Of a DNA stretch of 64,000 nt, positions 1-11,683 are shown piece by piece. Numbering within the stretch: position 1 is the stretch's first letter; each line of letters starts with the position of its first letter. A program made the translations under genes and the position numbers. The notes under the pieces were generated by a model, which was not told the origin of the DNA, did not search any database, and saw nothing but the letters and a program-made list of their open reading frames with translations. The stretch covers positions 310,001-374,000 of the forward strand of contig MCFH01000026.1 of the NCBI GenBank assembly GCA_002104945.1, in the 5' to 3' direction. The stretch comes from Piromyces finnis (Eukaryota > Neocallimastigomycota > Neocallimastigomycetes > Neocallimastigales > Neocallimastigaceae).

Positions 1-617
1 GATTTCTTATTTTAATTTTTTTTTTTAATTAATTAAATTAATTTTTCAAAAAAAAAAAAATTAAATTTGCTTTGCATAAAAAAAAGCTTTTTAATTTAAA
101 AAATGTTTTCATTACAATACATTAATTAATGTAACGTATTTATTATACATTTTAAATGATGAAATGTATAATTTAATTAATAATAAAAATATAATTACAA
201 TATACAATATCATAACTAATACAATTTATTAAATCAGATTTTGACCAATAAAAATATAGTACTTTTTTTTTTTCATTTTATATATAATAATCGATATGAA
301 AAAAATTTTTTTTACTACACAATTTATTTTATTTAAAAGGTAAATATAAAGATTAAAAGTGTTTTTAAAGAAATGAATAAATCATTATAATATGATGGAT
401 AGTAGTGTAAAATTTGATTTTGGGGGGTTATTATTAGCTTTTTAAAAAGAAAAATAATAAAATATGTAGTATTTAATGAAAATAATAATGCAGTACTAGA
501 GCTATTATATCACAAAATTAATATTAAATATAAAAAATTAAAATAAAATAATTATAAACTTATATAATATATGTATATTATAATTTTTTTAAACAAAAAA
601 GTACATTTTAAATTAAA
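1..617. other. A/T-rich intergenic DNA upstream of OLA1
   Basis: Nearly pure A/T with homopolymer runs. No reading frame with family resemblance and no RNA-like island was seen. It contains the promoter and 5' UTR of the OLA1 gene, but no specific element can be singled out in such biased sequence. Confidence 0.6.
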
Positions 618-2969
618 ATGCCACCAAAGAAGCAAGTTCAAGAAGAAAAGCCATTACTTGGAAGACCAGGTAACAATTTAAAGGTCGGTATTCTTGGTTT
701 ACCAAATGTTGGTAAATCTTCTTTCTTTAAGTAAGTATTCATATTATAATTTTTTAATATCAAGATTAGAAATTTCAATTGGAAATTTATATCTGACTTT
801 AAATATTTCAAATCGTATATAATATACTATTTCAATAATTGTTTTCTTTTTTATCACCTTTGAATAAATAAATTTATACAATTATCATTATCTAATAATA
901 ACAAATTAAATCAATAAAGTGCTTTAACTCAATCTGCTGCTTCTGCTGAAAACTACCCATTCGTAAATATTATTTTTATTATACATTTTTAATATGAAAA
1001 TATAATTTAAAAAACAATAAATTTATAATATTTCCTAATTCATTTTATTAAAAATTTATAAAATTTTTATAATTACCTATTTATTATTATAAAAATAGTG
1101 TACCCTTGATCCAGAAGAAGCTCGTTGCTCCGTTGTTGACCCACGTTTTGACTGGCTTTGTGATCACTACAAGCCAGCTTCCAAGGTTCCAGCTTACTTA
1201 ACTGTTATTGATATTGCTGGTCTTGTTAAGGGTGCTGCTGAAGGTCAAGGTCTTGGTAACGCTTTCTTATCCCACGTCCGTGCTGTCGATGCTTTATACC
1301 ACGTCGTTCGTTGTTTCGATGATGCTGATATTATTCACGTTGAAGGTGATGTCAACCCAGTTCGTGATATTGAAATTATTCGTGAAGAATTACGTTTAAA
1401 GGATGTTGAATTCTTAACTAAGAGAGTTGAAGAAGCTGAATCTGCTTGCCGTAGAATTGGTCATGGTGGTAACGCCGCTGATAAGGCCAAGAAGGAAGAA
1501 TTCGAAATCTTAAAGAAGGTTTACAACTACGTTGCTGAAGAAAAGAAGGATGTTAGAAAGGGTGAATGGAACAACAAGGAAATTGAAGTCATTAACTCTT
1601 TATTACTTTTAACTGCTAAGCCAGTTATTGTTTTAGCTAACCTTTCTGAAAAGGACTATGCCCGTAAGAAGAACAAGTGGTATGTATAAATATATTTATT
1701 TTTTTAATAATAATTGCACTTCAAAATATATAAAGTTAATTTATATGAATATATTCTAAAAATTTTTTATGTTTTGTTACTGTATTTTATAATTAAAAAC
1801 ATATTATTGTACTATTCTATCTAAAATTCAATATTTCAAAAAAAAAAAAACATCTTCAAATTAATATATCAAATACGTATCATTTTATCATAAAGGCTTC
1901 CAAAGATTAAGAAGTGGATTGATGACAACAACCCAGGTGATTTATTAATTCCATTCTCAGTCCAAGTTGAAACCAACTTGTTAAACATGAGCAGTGATGA
2001 AGAAAGAGAAGCTTACCTCAAGGAATTAAGCGAAAAATACCCATGCCCACTCCCATGTAGATCTGTCTTACCAAAGATTATTAGTGCTGGTTACAGTGCT
2101 TTACAACTTATTTACTTCTTCACTGGTGGTATGTATATTTATTACTTTGTATTATAAATAATACGATAATTGTATAGTTGATGGGTTTTCTAATGATGAT
2201 AAAAAAATTTTTATTTACGAAAATAGGTCCAGATGAAGTTAGAGCTTGGACTATTCGTAAGGGTACTAAGGCTCCACAAGCTGCTGGTGTCATGTAAGTA
2301 GTAAATTATATAAATATTAAAAAAGAAGAAATGAATTTTTAATTAACAATCAAAATATTTATTTTTATTTAATAAATAATATAGTCACGTAAGTCACGTT
2401 TATGATTTATAGATATAAAAAATAGATTTTAATATTCTTATAAAATGTATTAAATTTTTTTAAATGTATAATTGATGATAAATTTTATATATTTCATTTT
2501 TAAATGAAATTAACAGACTGATTTCGAAAAGGTAAGAAATAGAATAATAATAATAAATGTAAAACTAGAATTTTATATTAATACGTCAATAAATTAATAT
2601 TAAATAGGGTTTCATTATGGCCGAAGTTATGAAATACGATGATATGCACGAATTAGGTACTGATGCTGCTGTTAAGGCTGCCGGTAAATACAAGCAAAAG
2701 GGAAAAGATTACGTTGTTGAAGATGGGTAAATACAAAAATATTATTTTCTAGTTAAATATTATAATAATTTAAAAAATGGCAATTTCATTAATAGGCATT
2801 CTTTAAATATATATAATAATTGTTTAGTGATATCATCTACTTCAAGTTCAATGGTAAGTTTTTTTATTTTTACTTTCTATTATTATGTTATAAAAATAAA
2901 TTTTGTTGAATATTGAACTAATCATTTAAAAAAAAAAAAATAGTTACCACCCAAGGAAAGAAGAAGTAA
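618..2969 (+). CDS. OLA1/YchF-type Obg-like ATPase, 10 exons
   Basis: Cytosolic P-loop NTPase of the OLA1/YchF family, which binds ribosomes and prefers ATP over GTP. Exons: 618-730, 920-962, 1099-1679, 1896-2128, 2228-2293, 2385-2388, 2517-2531, 2608-2726, 2828-2853, 2944-2969; about 408 residues, slightly longer than the usual 394-396. Visible motifs: P-loop GLPNVGKS (residues 27-34), switch [11 protein letters not shown], and NLSE in place of the GTPase NKxD, the change that gives OLA1 its ATP specificity. The C-terminal TGS domain ([20 protein letters not shown]) is complete and the protein ends in KKK. The start is the first ATG, and its N-terminus MPPKKQV matches fungal OLA1. Exon 6 is only 4 bases and exon 7 only 15; both are needed to keep the conserved GVIHTDFEKGF segment. 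The boundary of exon 5 is uncertain by one base in my count. Identification is secure. Confidence 0.96.
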
Positions 2970-3534
2970 GCAATTTTAACAAGTCTGTAATTTTAAAATT
3001 TTATCCGACCATTGTTCGTTCAATGCAATACAATAAGAAACTAATTTAAAATAAATAATTATTTTAAACAACCTTTGAAGAAAAGTGAAATAATGAATAG
3101 TAATTAAATGCAAATATAAAAATAAAAGAAAAAAATATATAGAATCAAATGTAATAAGAAAAAAAAAAAATTAAAAATAAAAGTTTTTTTTTAAAAAAAA
3201 AAAAAATAAAATAAAAATAGTCAAAAGTGTAGTTTTTTTTTTTTTAGAGTGTTTAGTAAATGTATAAAAAAAAAAAATAGGTGTGTGTGTGTAAGAGTAA
3301 AAATATGTAAAATTGGCTATTATCTATCCTTATTTTTAATGATCCACCTCCTCTTTTTCCATAATTCAAAAATTTTATTTATAATGGTATTAAAAAAAGA
3401 ATTTTAAACTTTTTTACTATCTATAATATATATTGAAATAAAAAGAATAGTTAAAAAAACTAGAGTTTTTCTTTTTTAAAAAAAAAAAAAAAGTATCTTT
3501 GCATTTGTTTGTTGTTGTTGATATGCTTCGTTGC
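2970..3534. other. OLA1 3' flank
   Basis: A/T-rich 3' UTR and intergenic DNA with poly(A) and poly(T) runs and a short GT run near 3281. No gene or structured RNA was seen. Confidence 0.5.
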
Positions 3535-3968
<434 letters not shown>

Positions 3969-5132
3969 TTCTATTTATTCAGTAAAAAAGGAAATTTTTA
4001 AATATAACTATTTTATCACGGGTTCAGAAATAAAATATATACGCCATAGTATTTATTAAATATCCATTTTTTTTATATAAAATTATATTATTAAAATATT
4101 TAAAAGCCATAGATAATGTTATATAGGATTATGTGACTTTCACCATTTATTATTTTATTCTATATTCTTCTTTAATAGAGTTTTATATATATTCCAATTT
4201 AATTAGGTAATATATTTATTTACTGACTTTTTTTTTATTATTATATTATTATTAAAAATTCTAATGTATAATATATAATAATATATGTAGAAAAAGAAAA
4301 ACAATATATTTAATATACTCAATGATTAGATAAAGTGAACTTCAATATAATACAATATATTTATTGGGTATAGTAATATATTTTTATATATTATCAATAT
4401 ACTTTTATTAAATGAACTATAAATAAAATAGAAATAGAAATAATATATTAATATTTTTTTTATATATATTATTATTTATTATTTGAAATTTATTATTTTT
4501 AAAATTTTGGTTTAAAGTTTTTTTATTTTTTTTTTTTTTTATATAAATATAAATAAAAAGTCTTTTTTTTTTTTTTTTTTTTACTATTATTATTATTAGT
4601 AATTTGTTAGTATATAATTATTTTGGTGTTAAAATCTATTAAATTATTATCAATTTTGAAATTGTTATTCATTTTTTATCAATATTAAAGGGAAAAAATA
4701 ATAAAATTTTAATTATTTATATACTAATAATACTAATATATAGTTAAGCAAGCAAAAAAAAAAATAATAATAATAAGCAATTGTTTTCATCAAAAATTAA
4801 AATTGGTTCTGTCTTTATTCTCAGCAACAATAATTTAAATATCAGAATTTTTTTTAGATATAAAGAATAGCCAATTTTAATTAATCAAATTTTAATATTC
4901 TATAATACAAAATATATATATAAATAATCTATTTAATAAAGTAAATAAACTGTTTATATTCTCTTCCTACTCTTTTTTATTTATTTCTATGATAATAATA
5001 TAATAATTCTTATTTTATTATTATATTAATATATATTTTAATTTAAATGTTCATGTATATTTTAAATAAAAGATATTAAATTTATTAAAATAATATTTTT
5101 ATTAATCTTTATAAAAAAAAAAAAAAAAAGAA
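3969..5132. other. A/T-rich intergenic DNA upstream of TBP
   Basis: Long A/T stretch with poly(T) tracts near 4530 and 4562. No coding or structured element was recognised. Confidence 0.5.
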
Positions 5133-6622
5133 ATGTCTTTTGAAAATCCATCTATGATACCACCTGCAATTACTGGCGCCAATGCTGGTAATGTTATACC
5201 TTCAACCCCAATAGCATCAACACCTTTACCTTCTACCCCATTCAACGATCCACAAAATTCTTCTGGAATACGACCAACCTTACAGTAAATAAAAATGCAA
5301 TCTTTTAAATATACAATTTTTTTTATGGATGATTCATTTATATTTTAATTTGTTTGTTTGTTTTCAATAGTAATAATAATACAGTTTATTACTTTTAAAA
5401 AAAAAACGTTATAATTTAAAAATAAAATAGACATTTACCTATTATTATTTTTTTCATTTAAAAAAAAAATAAAAATTTGAAATTTCTAATATCTTCCTTT
5501 TAAAATATATAATACATTTTTTATAAATATAAAAAGAAATATTGTCGCAACTGTTAATTTAGAAACCCGTCTTGATTTAAAGACCATCGCACTTCATGCA
5601 AGAAATGCAGAATATAACCCAAAAGTAAGAATCAAAAAGAAAAAATAATAATTTAATGATTAAAAAAAGAAAAATTGTAAAATATTGGGTGAAACGTGAG
5701 AGGGGAGAGTAAAAATAGTAAAAATGATATTAAAAATGCAATTTAATAGAATAAAAAAAAACTATGCATAATTTAATATCCTTTGTATATTAAAGATTGA
5801 TTTCAAGATTAATTTAAAAGAAATAAAAGCATAAGAATGTATATAATGAAGATAGTATTGTTTATTCGATAGCATTAGAATGAAACATGATATTTTCAAC
5901 TTTTTAGTATGTGCAGTTGATAAATTAAAAATATATATATTAATAAAATATATTTATTTTTATTAATAATTACAGCGTTTCGCTGCCGTAATTATGCGTA
6001 TCAGAGAACCAAAAACAACTGCATTAATTTTTGCTTCTGGTAAAATGGTCGTTACTGGTGCTAAGAGTGAAGAACAATCTAGATTAGCAGCAAGAAAATA
6101 TGCTAGAATTATTCAAAAGCTTGGTTTTCCAGCAAGATTTAGTGAATTTAAAATACAGAATATTGTAGGTAGTTGTGATGTTAAATTCCCAATTCGTTTA
6201 GAAGGTTTAGCTTGTGCTCACGGTCACTTCTCAAGTGTATGTCTCACAAACTATATACAATATAATTTTATCCAATTGACATAAAATGAACCATTATAAT
6301 GAATAATAACCAATTTATTAATTTTTTATTATTATTATATTTATAGTATGAACCAGAATTATTCCCAGGTCTTATCTACCGTATGGTTAAACCAAAAATT
6401 GTACTACTTATTTTCGTTTCTGGAAAAATTGTATTGACTGGTGCTAAGGTATTATTTAATCCTTTTACTCAAAAAATTTAAAGTGAAACGCGATTTAAAA
6501 GATTGCCTTTTTTTAACTCTCAATTTTTTTTTTCTTTTTTTTTTTAATTATAGATCAGAGAAGAAATTTATCAAGCCTTCGAAAACATTTATCCTGTATT
6601 AACTGATTTCAGAAAAACATAA
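5133..6622 (+). CDS. TATA-binding protein (TBP), 5 exons
   Basis: General transcription factor TBP, the TATA-box binding subunit used by RNA polymerases I, II and III. Exons 5133-5284, 5537-5624, 5976-6236, 6347-6448 and 6554-6622 give 223 residues with every junction in frame. A Pro/Ser/Thr-rich N-terminus of about 45 residues precedes the saddle-shaped core. The core opens with [20 protein letters not shown] and has the two imperfect direct repeats. Repeat 1 carries [20 protein letters not shown] and [20 protein letters not shown]. Repeat 2 carries the matching [28 protein letters not shown] and GKIVLTGAK. An alternative acceptor near 5369 would introduce an early stop, so the acceptor at 5536 was chosen. 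Core length and spacing are normal for TBP. Confidence 0.97.
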
Positions 6623-6918
6623 ATATCATTCATCGCATTTTAAAAAGTTTCTTTTTTTTTTTAATTATTAATAGTATTTCATTTTAAATTTTTATTCTTT
6701 ATTTTTTTATATTATTATTATTATTTTATTTATTTATTTTTCTATAAATATAAGCAATATAAAACAAAAGTTTTTTTTATTCATTTTTTTTATTAAAGCA
6801 ATAAAAAAAAAAAAAATAAAATAAAAAATAACATGGTTAATTATATATAGCTTTTTTATTTTTTAGTTTTATTTTTTTTTTTTTTTCTATATATATAATT
6901 TGTATTATATCCATTTTT

Positions 6919-6957
<39 letters not shown>

Positions 6958-8179
6958 CTATTAAACAATTATAGACAATCAATAAAATATAATAAACAAA
7001 AATAAAAATAATTATATAATATAAAAAAAGTGTTTCACTTTTAAAAAATTCAAACTTTTAAAAAAAAAAAAAAAAAAAACCTATTTTAAATTTAAATAGG
7101 ATTTTTAAATTGGTAATGGTAGAATGGTAGTGTAGGTATAATCTAGTCATGCTATCACCTACCACCACCACCACCATGGCCATAGAAAAAAACCAAATTT
7201 TTTTTAAAAATAAAAAAAAAAAATTAATAATGATGAATAAATAAATATTATTATTTTTGATTGGTTCATGACACATTAAATTTTTATTCATAAAAATAGA
7301 GGTAGTGGAATTTCATAAATATTCCAAGAATATTCAAATAAATAAGAAGGAAGTGTCGTCGCGCAAAAAAGAATTTTTTTTTTTTGGTCTCTAAAAAGGG
7401 CTTATGTTTTTTTTTGTAAAATAAAAATTTTTTTTTTATTTTACAAAGGGTATAACACATTCCTGAATAAATACTTTTTTAAAAATTTTTTTTGGTCAAG
7501 TTTACCTTACCAAAAGAAAAGTTTTTTATAAATATTTATTGGGAGTGCGGAATCGATATCAAGAGATTTCGTGAGCATAATTTTTGAGACCTGAGAGAGT
7601 GGAAAAGTTTTTAGGGTCCAAATTCTTTTTTTTTTAATTTTAATGGTAGTTGATCCTTTATCAGATATCATTAAAAAAAAAAATAAAAGTTAGGATTAAC
7701 ATTCTACTCCGTTTAAAAAATATTTTATTTTAAAATTGAATTTAAAAAGTTTTTTTTTTTTAATAAAATAGGTATAGTATTTATTATAATATTTTTAAAA
7801 GTAAATGCTTTAGAAGCTTTTAAAAGAAGTTCACGTGTAGAATAGAAAAATAAACACAAAAGAATTAAAAGTATAATGTATTCTAGTCATTTTAACAACA
7901 TAAAAATAAAACTACCACCATAAAGTCATAGTTTAATAATTATACTTTAATTTTTTTTATTTTTTAAAACCATAAAAGATTCATATTTTAATTTTTATAA
8001 CATCAACTAATTACTTTAAAACTTGCCTTTTTTATTCTTTAATAATACCTTCTAATATTTCAATCTTCTATATATAAAAAAATATTATTCATCTCATAAA
8101 ATAATTATTCATTAAAATTCTGAAATAAAATTAAATTTTTAAATTAAATAAGTCTATAATAATTCAATATTTTAATAAT
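6623..8179. other. A/T-rich intergenic DNA
   Basis: Poly(A) and poly(T) tracts of up to about 35 bases (near 6919). The open frame near 7058-7291 is low-complexity F/K/V/I and looks spurious. Slightly more mixed patches at 7340-7390 and 7540-7620 show no recognisable gene or fold. Confidence 0.45.
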
Positions 8180-8560
8180 CAGACATCTAAGGAAGGAATT
8201 TTAATCCATCATCAGGAGTACTTAACCAATACTCGGTTAATGGAAGCATAACCGCTTCCCCGAAGTATAAGGAAGTAACAACAATGTCCTTTCGGTGGAA
8301 ACTGCGAAGTTTAGAAACCATAGATATCATCACCTTAAAAATATTGATATTTCAATAATGACTTGATATGAATCACAACAATTATTTATTAAATTGTTGT
8401 CAAATCATTATTTATTTATTATTAATAATTAATTAAAAAGAGTCAGAGAAGGATAATCTGGCAAGATTGTTTAAGAAAAGTAGCGAACTTTTCAATCATT
8501 TATAGTATCTTCATAGTCGATAAGATGGGGAAATGAAGAAAAACTCATCTTCCTCTTTTT
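8180..8560. ncRNA. Candidate structured non-coding RNA (about 375 nt), family unknown
   Basis: Two patches of mixed composition stand out from A/T-only flanks and contain several perfect hairpins. TTAACC/GGTTAA is at 8222-8240 and GGAAGC/GCTTCC at 8242-8259. AAACT-GCGA-AGTTT, with a GNRA tetraloop, is at 8299-8312. A 9-bp stem joins 8375-8383 to 8392-8400. AATCT-GGCA-AGATT is at 8455-8468 and a 7-bp stem at 8475-8493. The ends may close through AGGAAG (8190-8195) and CTTCCT (8549-8554). No open frame runs through it. Size and closing stem would suit an RNase P/MRP or similar RNA, but I could not match conserved motifs of those families. Strand is undecided: hairpins form on either strand, though the GNRA loop reads on plus. 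Confidence 0.4.
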
Positions 8561-10154
8561 ATTATTAATAATTAATAATATTAATTTTAAATTTTTAAAT
8601 AATAAACATTTCAAATTTTGAAATATTTCATATTTAAATATTTTATTTTATTCTTTGATGTTGTTTAAATTGGAATGTGATTTTTGATTTTTTATATATT
8701 TGAAAATAAATTATTTTGTAAAAATTTTAGTGAATCAATTTTATCCAATCATATAAATTTCTTAAGTTAAACTAACCAGTAATATAATAATTCATTTTAT
8801 TCATGATTTTTAAATATTATTAATTACTTAATAGAACTGGTATCCTAATAATAAGATTCATCATGATAATTATTTATCTATTTAACATTACTTGTGCGTT
8901 TGTAATACCGTCAAGAATATTTTATATATACTACAAAAATTAAAGGCTAAAAATGTATATCTTCAATTTTTATTTCTTATTATTATTCCTTTTTTTTTTT
9001 TTTAATTTATATATTGTAATTGTTAATGGTTATCACTAGACCAGTTTCTAATACAATTAGAAAAAATAAAATCATGAGCTTTTTAACCCTTTGTATAAAT
9101 TTTTTATATGTACAACAAAGTACAAAAATAATAATAATTTAATTTAATTAAAAAAAGTACACTTTCTAATAATGCATATATGCATTAATGTCAAAAAAAA
9201 AAAAAAGTTTTTTATTAATAAACACAAAAAAATATTCTATATTATTTGTCTGTCTGTCTGTCTGTCTGTCTGTTTTTTAATTAAATTTTAATATTTTATG
9301 GAATAAAGAATTAATAAAATAAAAAGGACATTAAAAAAAATAGTATAATAGTGAAATAGTTTAACTTTTTAAAAAAAATAGATATATCCTACAACACACA
9401 ATAATACCCTACCATAAAATATATATATATATATAAAAGAGTAGATGTTTTTATTATAAAGCTTATTTTATATTTTTTAAATAATTGACATTTTAACTTT
9501 TATTTTTCTTTTTTTTACTTCCAGATTATGAATTAAAAAAAATGTATAGTTGGCGGTTTTTACTAACATATTTTATAATTTTTTTTATTGATGAAAAAAA
9601 AAAGAAAGAATAGTAATAATAAATAAAAAGAAAGGTGAATATTAATAAATATTACCTTTTATTAAGACTATATATTATTATTTTTTCAATTTTATAAATA
9701 TATATTTACTTTTTTTTTTTTTTTTTTTTGTTGAATGAAAAAAAAAGCACCTTAGCATTATGAAGAAATTTATAAATAAAAAGATATAAAAGATTAAATA
9801 AAAGTCATTTACTGTTATTATTACAGTATTTTTTGTTGATTTTGTTTGTTTGTTTGTTTGTTAATGTTTGTAATGCAAAGTATTTCTTTTTTTGAATTAA
9901 AAAAAAAAAAAAAACACTATCAAATTTACTATTTATTTACATTAATTTTATCGAGGTATGATTGATAAAATATATATATATATATTAATTACGCTATGAA
10001 TAAATTAAAATAAATTGGAATGGTATAACAAATTAAATCTTTTTTTAATCACAATTTAATATCATTAGCTATTAAAAATCATTTGATATTATATCATATA
10101 ATACATCACTTATACCATAGAAATTACTAATTTGTTTAAGCATTAATGCAATAA
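8561..10154. other. A/T-rich intergenic DNA with short tetranucleotide runs
   Basis: Holds a TGTC run (about 9247-9272), a GTTT run (about 9846-9862), TA runs and homopolymers. No gene was seen. Confidence 0.5.
9247..9272. repeat. TGTC microsatellite
   Basis: Six uninterrupted TGTC units in an A/T-rich background. Confidence 0.9.
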
Positions 10155-10646
10155 TTATTTTATACTTTTATCTATTACTTCTAGTGTGGCGTTTTGTGAA
10201 AGGCTTTGCGTTGATGTTTCAATTATTATATCATTTCCAAGTTCATTATAATTTGGTAATGGATTAAGAATATAATTAACATAGTTTCTATTATCAGTGA
10301 TAACCTCGGCATTATATATCCGTTCATTTATGAGTTTACTATCATTTATTGGGGGATTTAAATGAATATCTGAAAAATTAGCATCACCATAAGAAATAAA
10401 AGGTACACTACTATTTCCAATAGTATTGGTATTTAAAGGGTCCTTTTCATTTACATAAAGAACATAACCTTTATTTAGATCCTTAGGGTCATATACATTA
10501 ATTTGTTTCAATATTTGAATATTACCACTCATTCTTTTTTTACTCTTTTTTTTTTTTGTTACATATATACAGTAAATGAAAAAGAAAACTAAACTTGATA
10601 CTGATAAAAATAGTGGTATTAAAACTAATGAAATATCTAGATTCAT
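10155..10646 (-). CDS. Small single-pass membrane protein, unknown
   Basis: Single-exon frame of 163 residues with better codon complexity than the surrounding shadow frames. Residues about 7-29 form one strongly hydrophobic segment (LVLIPLFLSVSSLVFFFIYC), followed at once by a basic stop-transfer stretch (TKKKKSKKR). This predicts a short outside or lumenal N-terminus and a cytosolic tail of about 130 residues. The tail is Asn/Asp-rich and contains PLPNYNEL, which resembles a PxY-type sorting or WW-ligand motif. There is no cleavable signal and no recognised domain. The start is the first ATG, a few residues before the hydrophobic segment. It has no close neighbours. No family can be named; a real but lineage-specific gene is the likeliest reading. 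Confidence 0.6.
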   Translation of the reverse strand: MNLDISLVLIPLFLSVSSLVFFFIYCIYVTKKKKSKKRMSGNIQILKQINVYDPKDLNKGYVLYVNEKDPLNTNTIGNSSVPFISYGDANFSDIHLNPPINDSKLINERIYNAEVITDNRNYVNYILNPLPNYNELGNDIIIETSTQSLSQNATLEVIDKSIK

Positions 10647-10866
10647 ATTGAATTAATATACAAATTTTTTATTATAATTTTTTTTCAGTCCATAATTTTT
10701 TTTGACACTAGTATTGTTTTTAATATTATTATGTTTATTATGCTTATTTATTATTATTAAAATTATAGATTTGTGGGGTTGTACTTTATTGTTTATTATT
10801 AAAGATTTATAAAAGTACTATTATTAAAAATTTAAATTGAATATAAAATCAATTTATTTATTTATT

Positions 10867-10908
<42 letters not shown>

Positions 10909-11482
10909 TAAATATATTGTTTTTTTTCTATTTAATTTCATTTTTATTTCATTTTATTATTTATAGATTCAACATTTTTATTTTTTTACTAATAATATTA
11001 TTTAAAAATTTTAAAAAAAAAAAAAACATATATATATATATATAGTATTAAATAAAATAAAAAAATTAATAAATAAATAAATTATTCGTTTTCCAAATTA
11101 TTCGCTAAAAAATTAATTATTTATAGTTTGTGTCACTTTGCTTAGAATAATATTAAATTTTAAAAAATGAATAAAAAAAAACTCGATACAACAAAATATA
11201 TACTTAAAAATTTGTAGTAAAATCAAGTTTTATTTTTAGTTGTTTTATTATGCTAAAGTATTTATATATCATACTACTACAAGTAAATAGGATTTATCAT
11301 AGTATCTTACTAAATATATATAATAGTATCAATAGAATTATCATTTTTTGTGAATTGCAAATATTTTTATTAATTAAAAAGTAATTTAAAATAGAACTAT
11401 ATTATTTAAATAAAATAAATAATTAGTTGTAATTTTGATATATTTTTCTTTTATATTTAAACAAACTTTTATAAAATAAAAC
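10647..11482. other. A/T-rich intergenic DNA
   Basis: Includes a long poly(T) tract near 10868-10901 and a TA run near 11029. No coding signal was recognised. Confidence 0.5.

Positions 11483-11683
<201 letters not shown>

Noticed and set aside
7058-7291. 77-codon minus frame with a GC-richer centre (ACCACC near 7160)
   Set aside because: F/V/I low complexity, no family resemblance, ends in poly(T)-derived Phe run.
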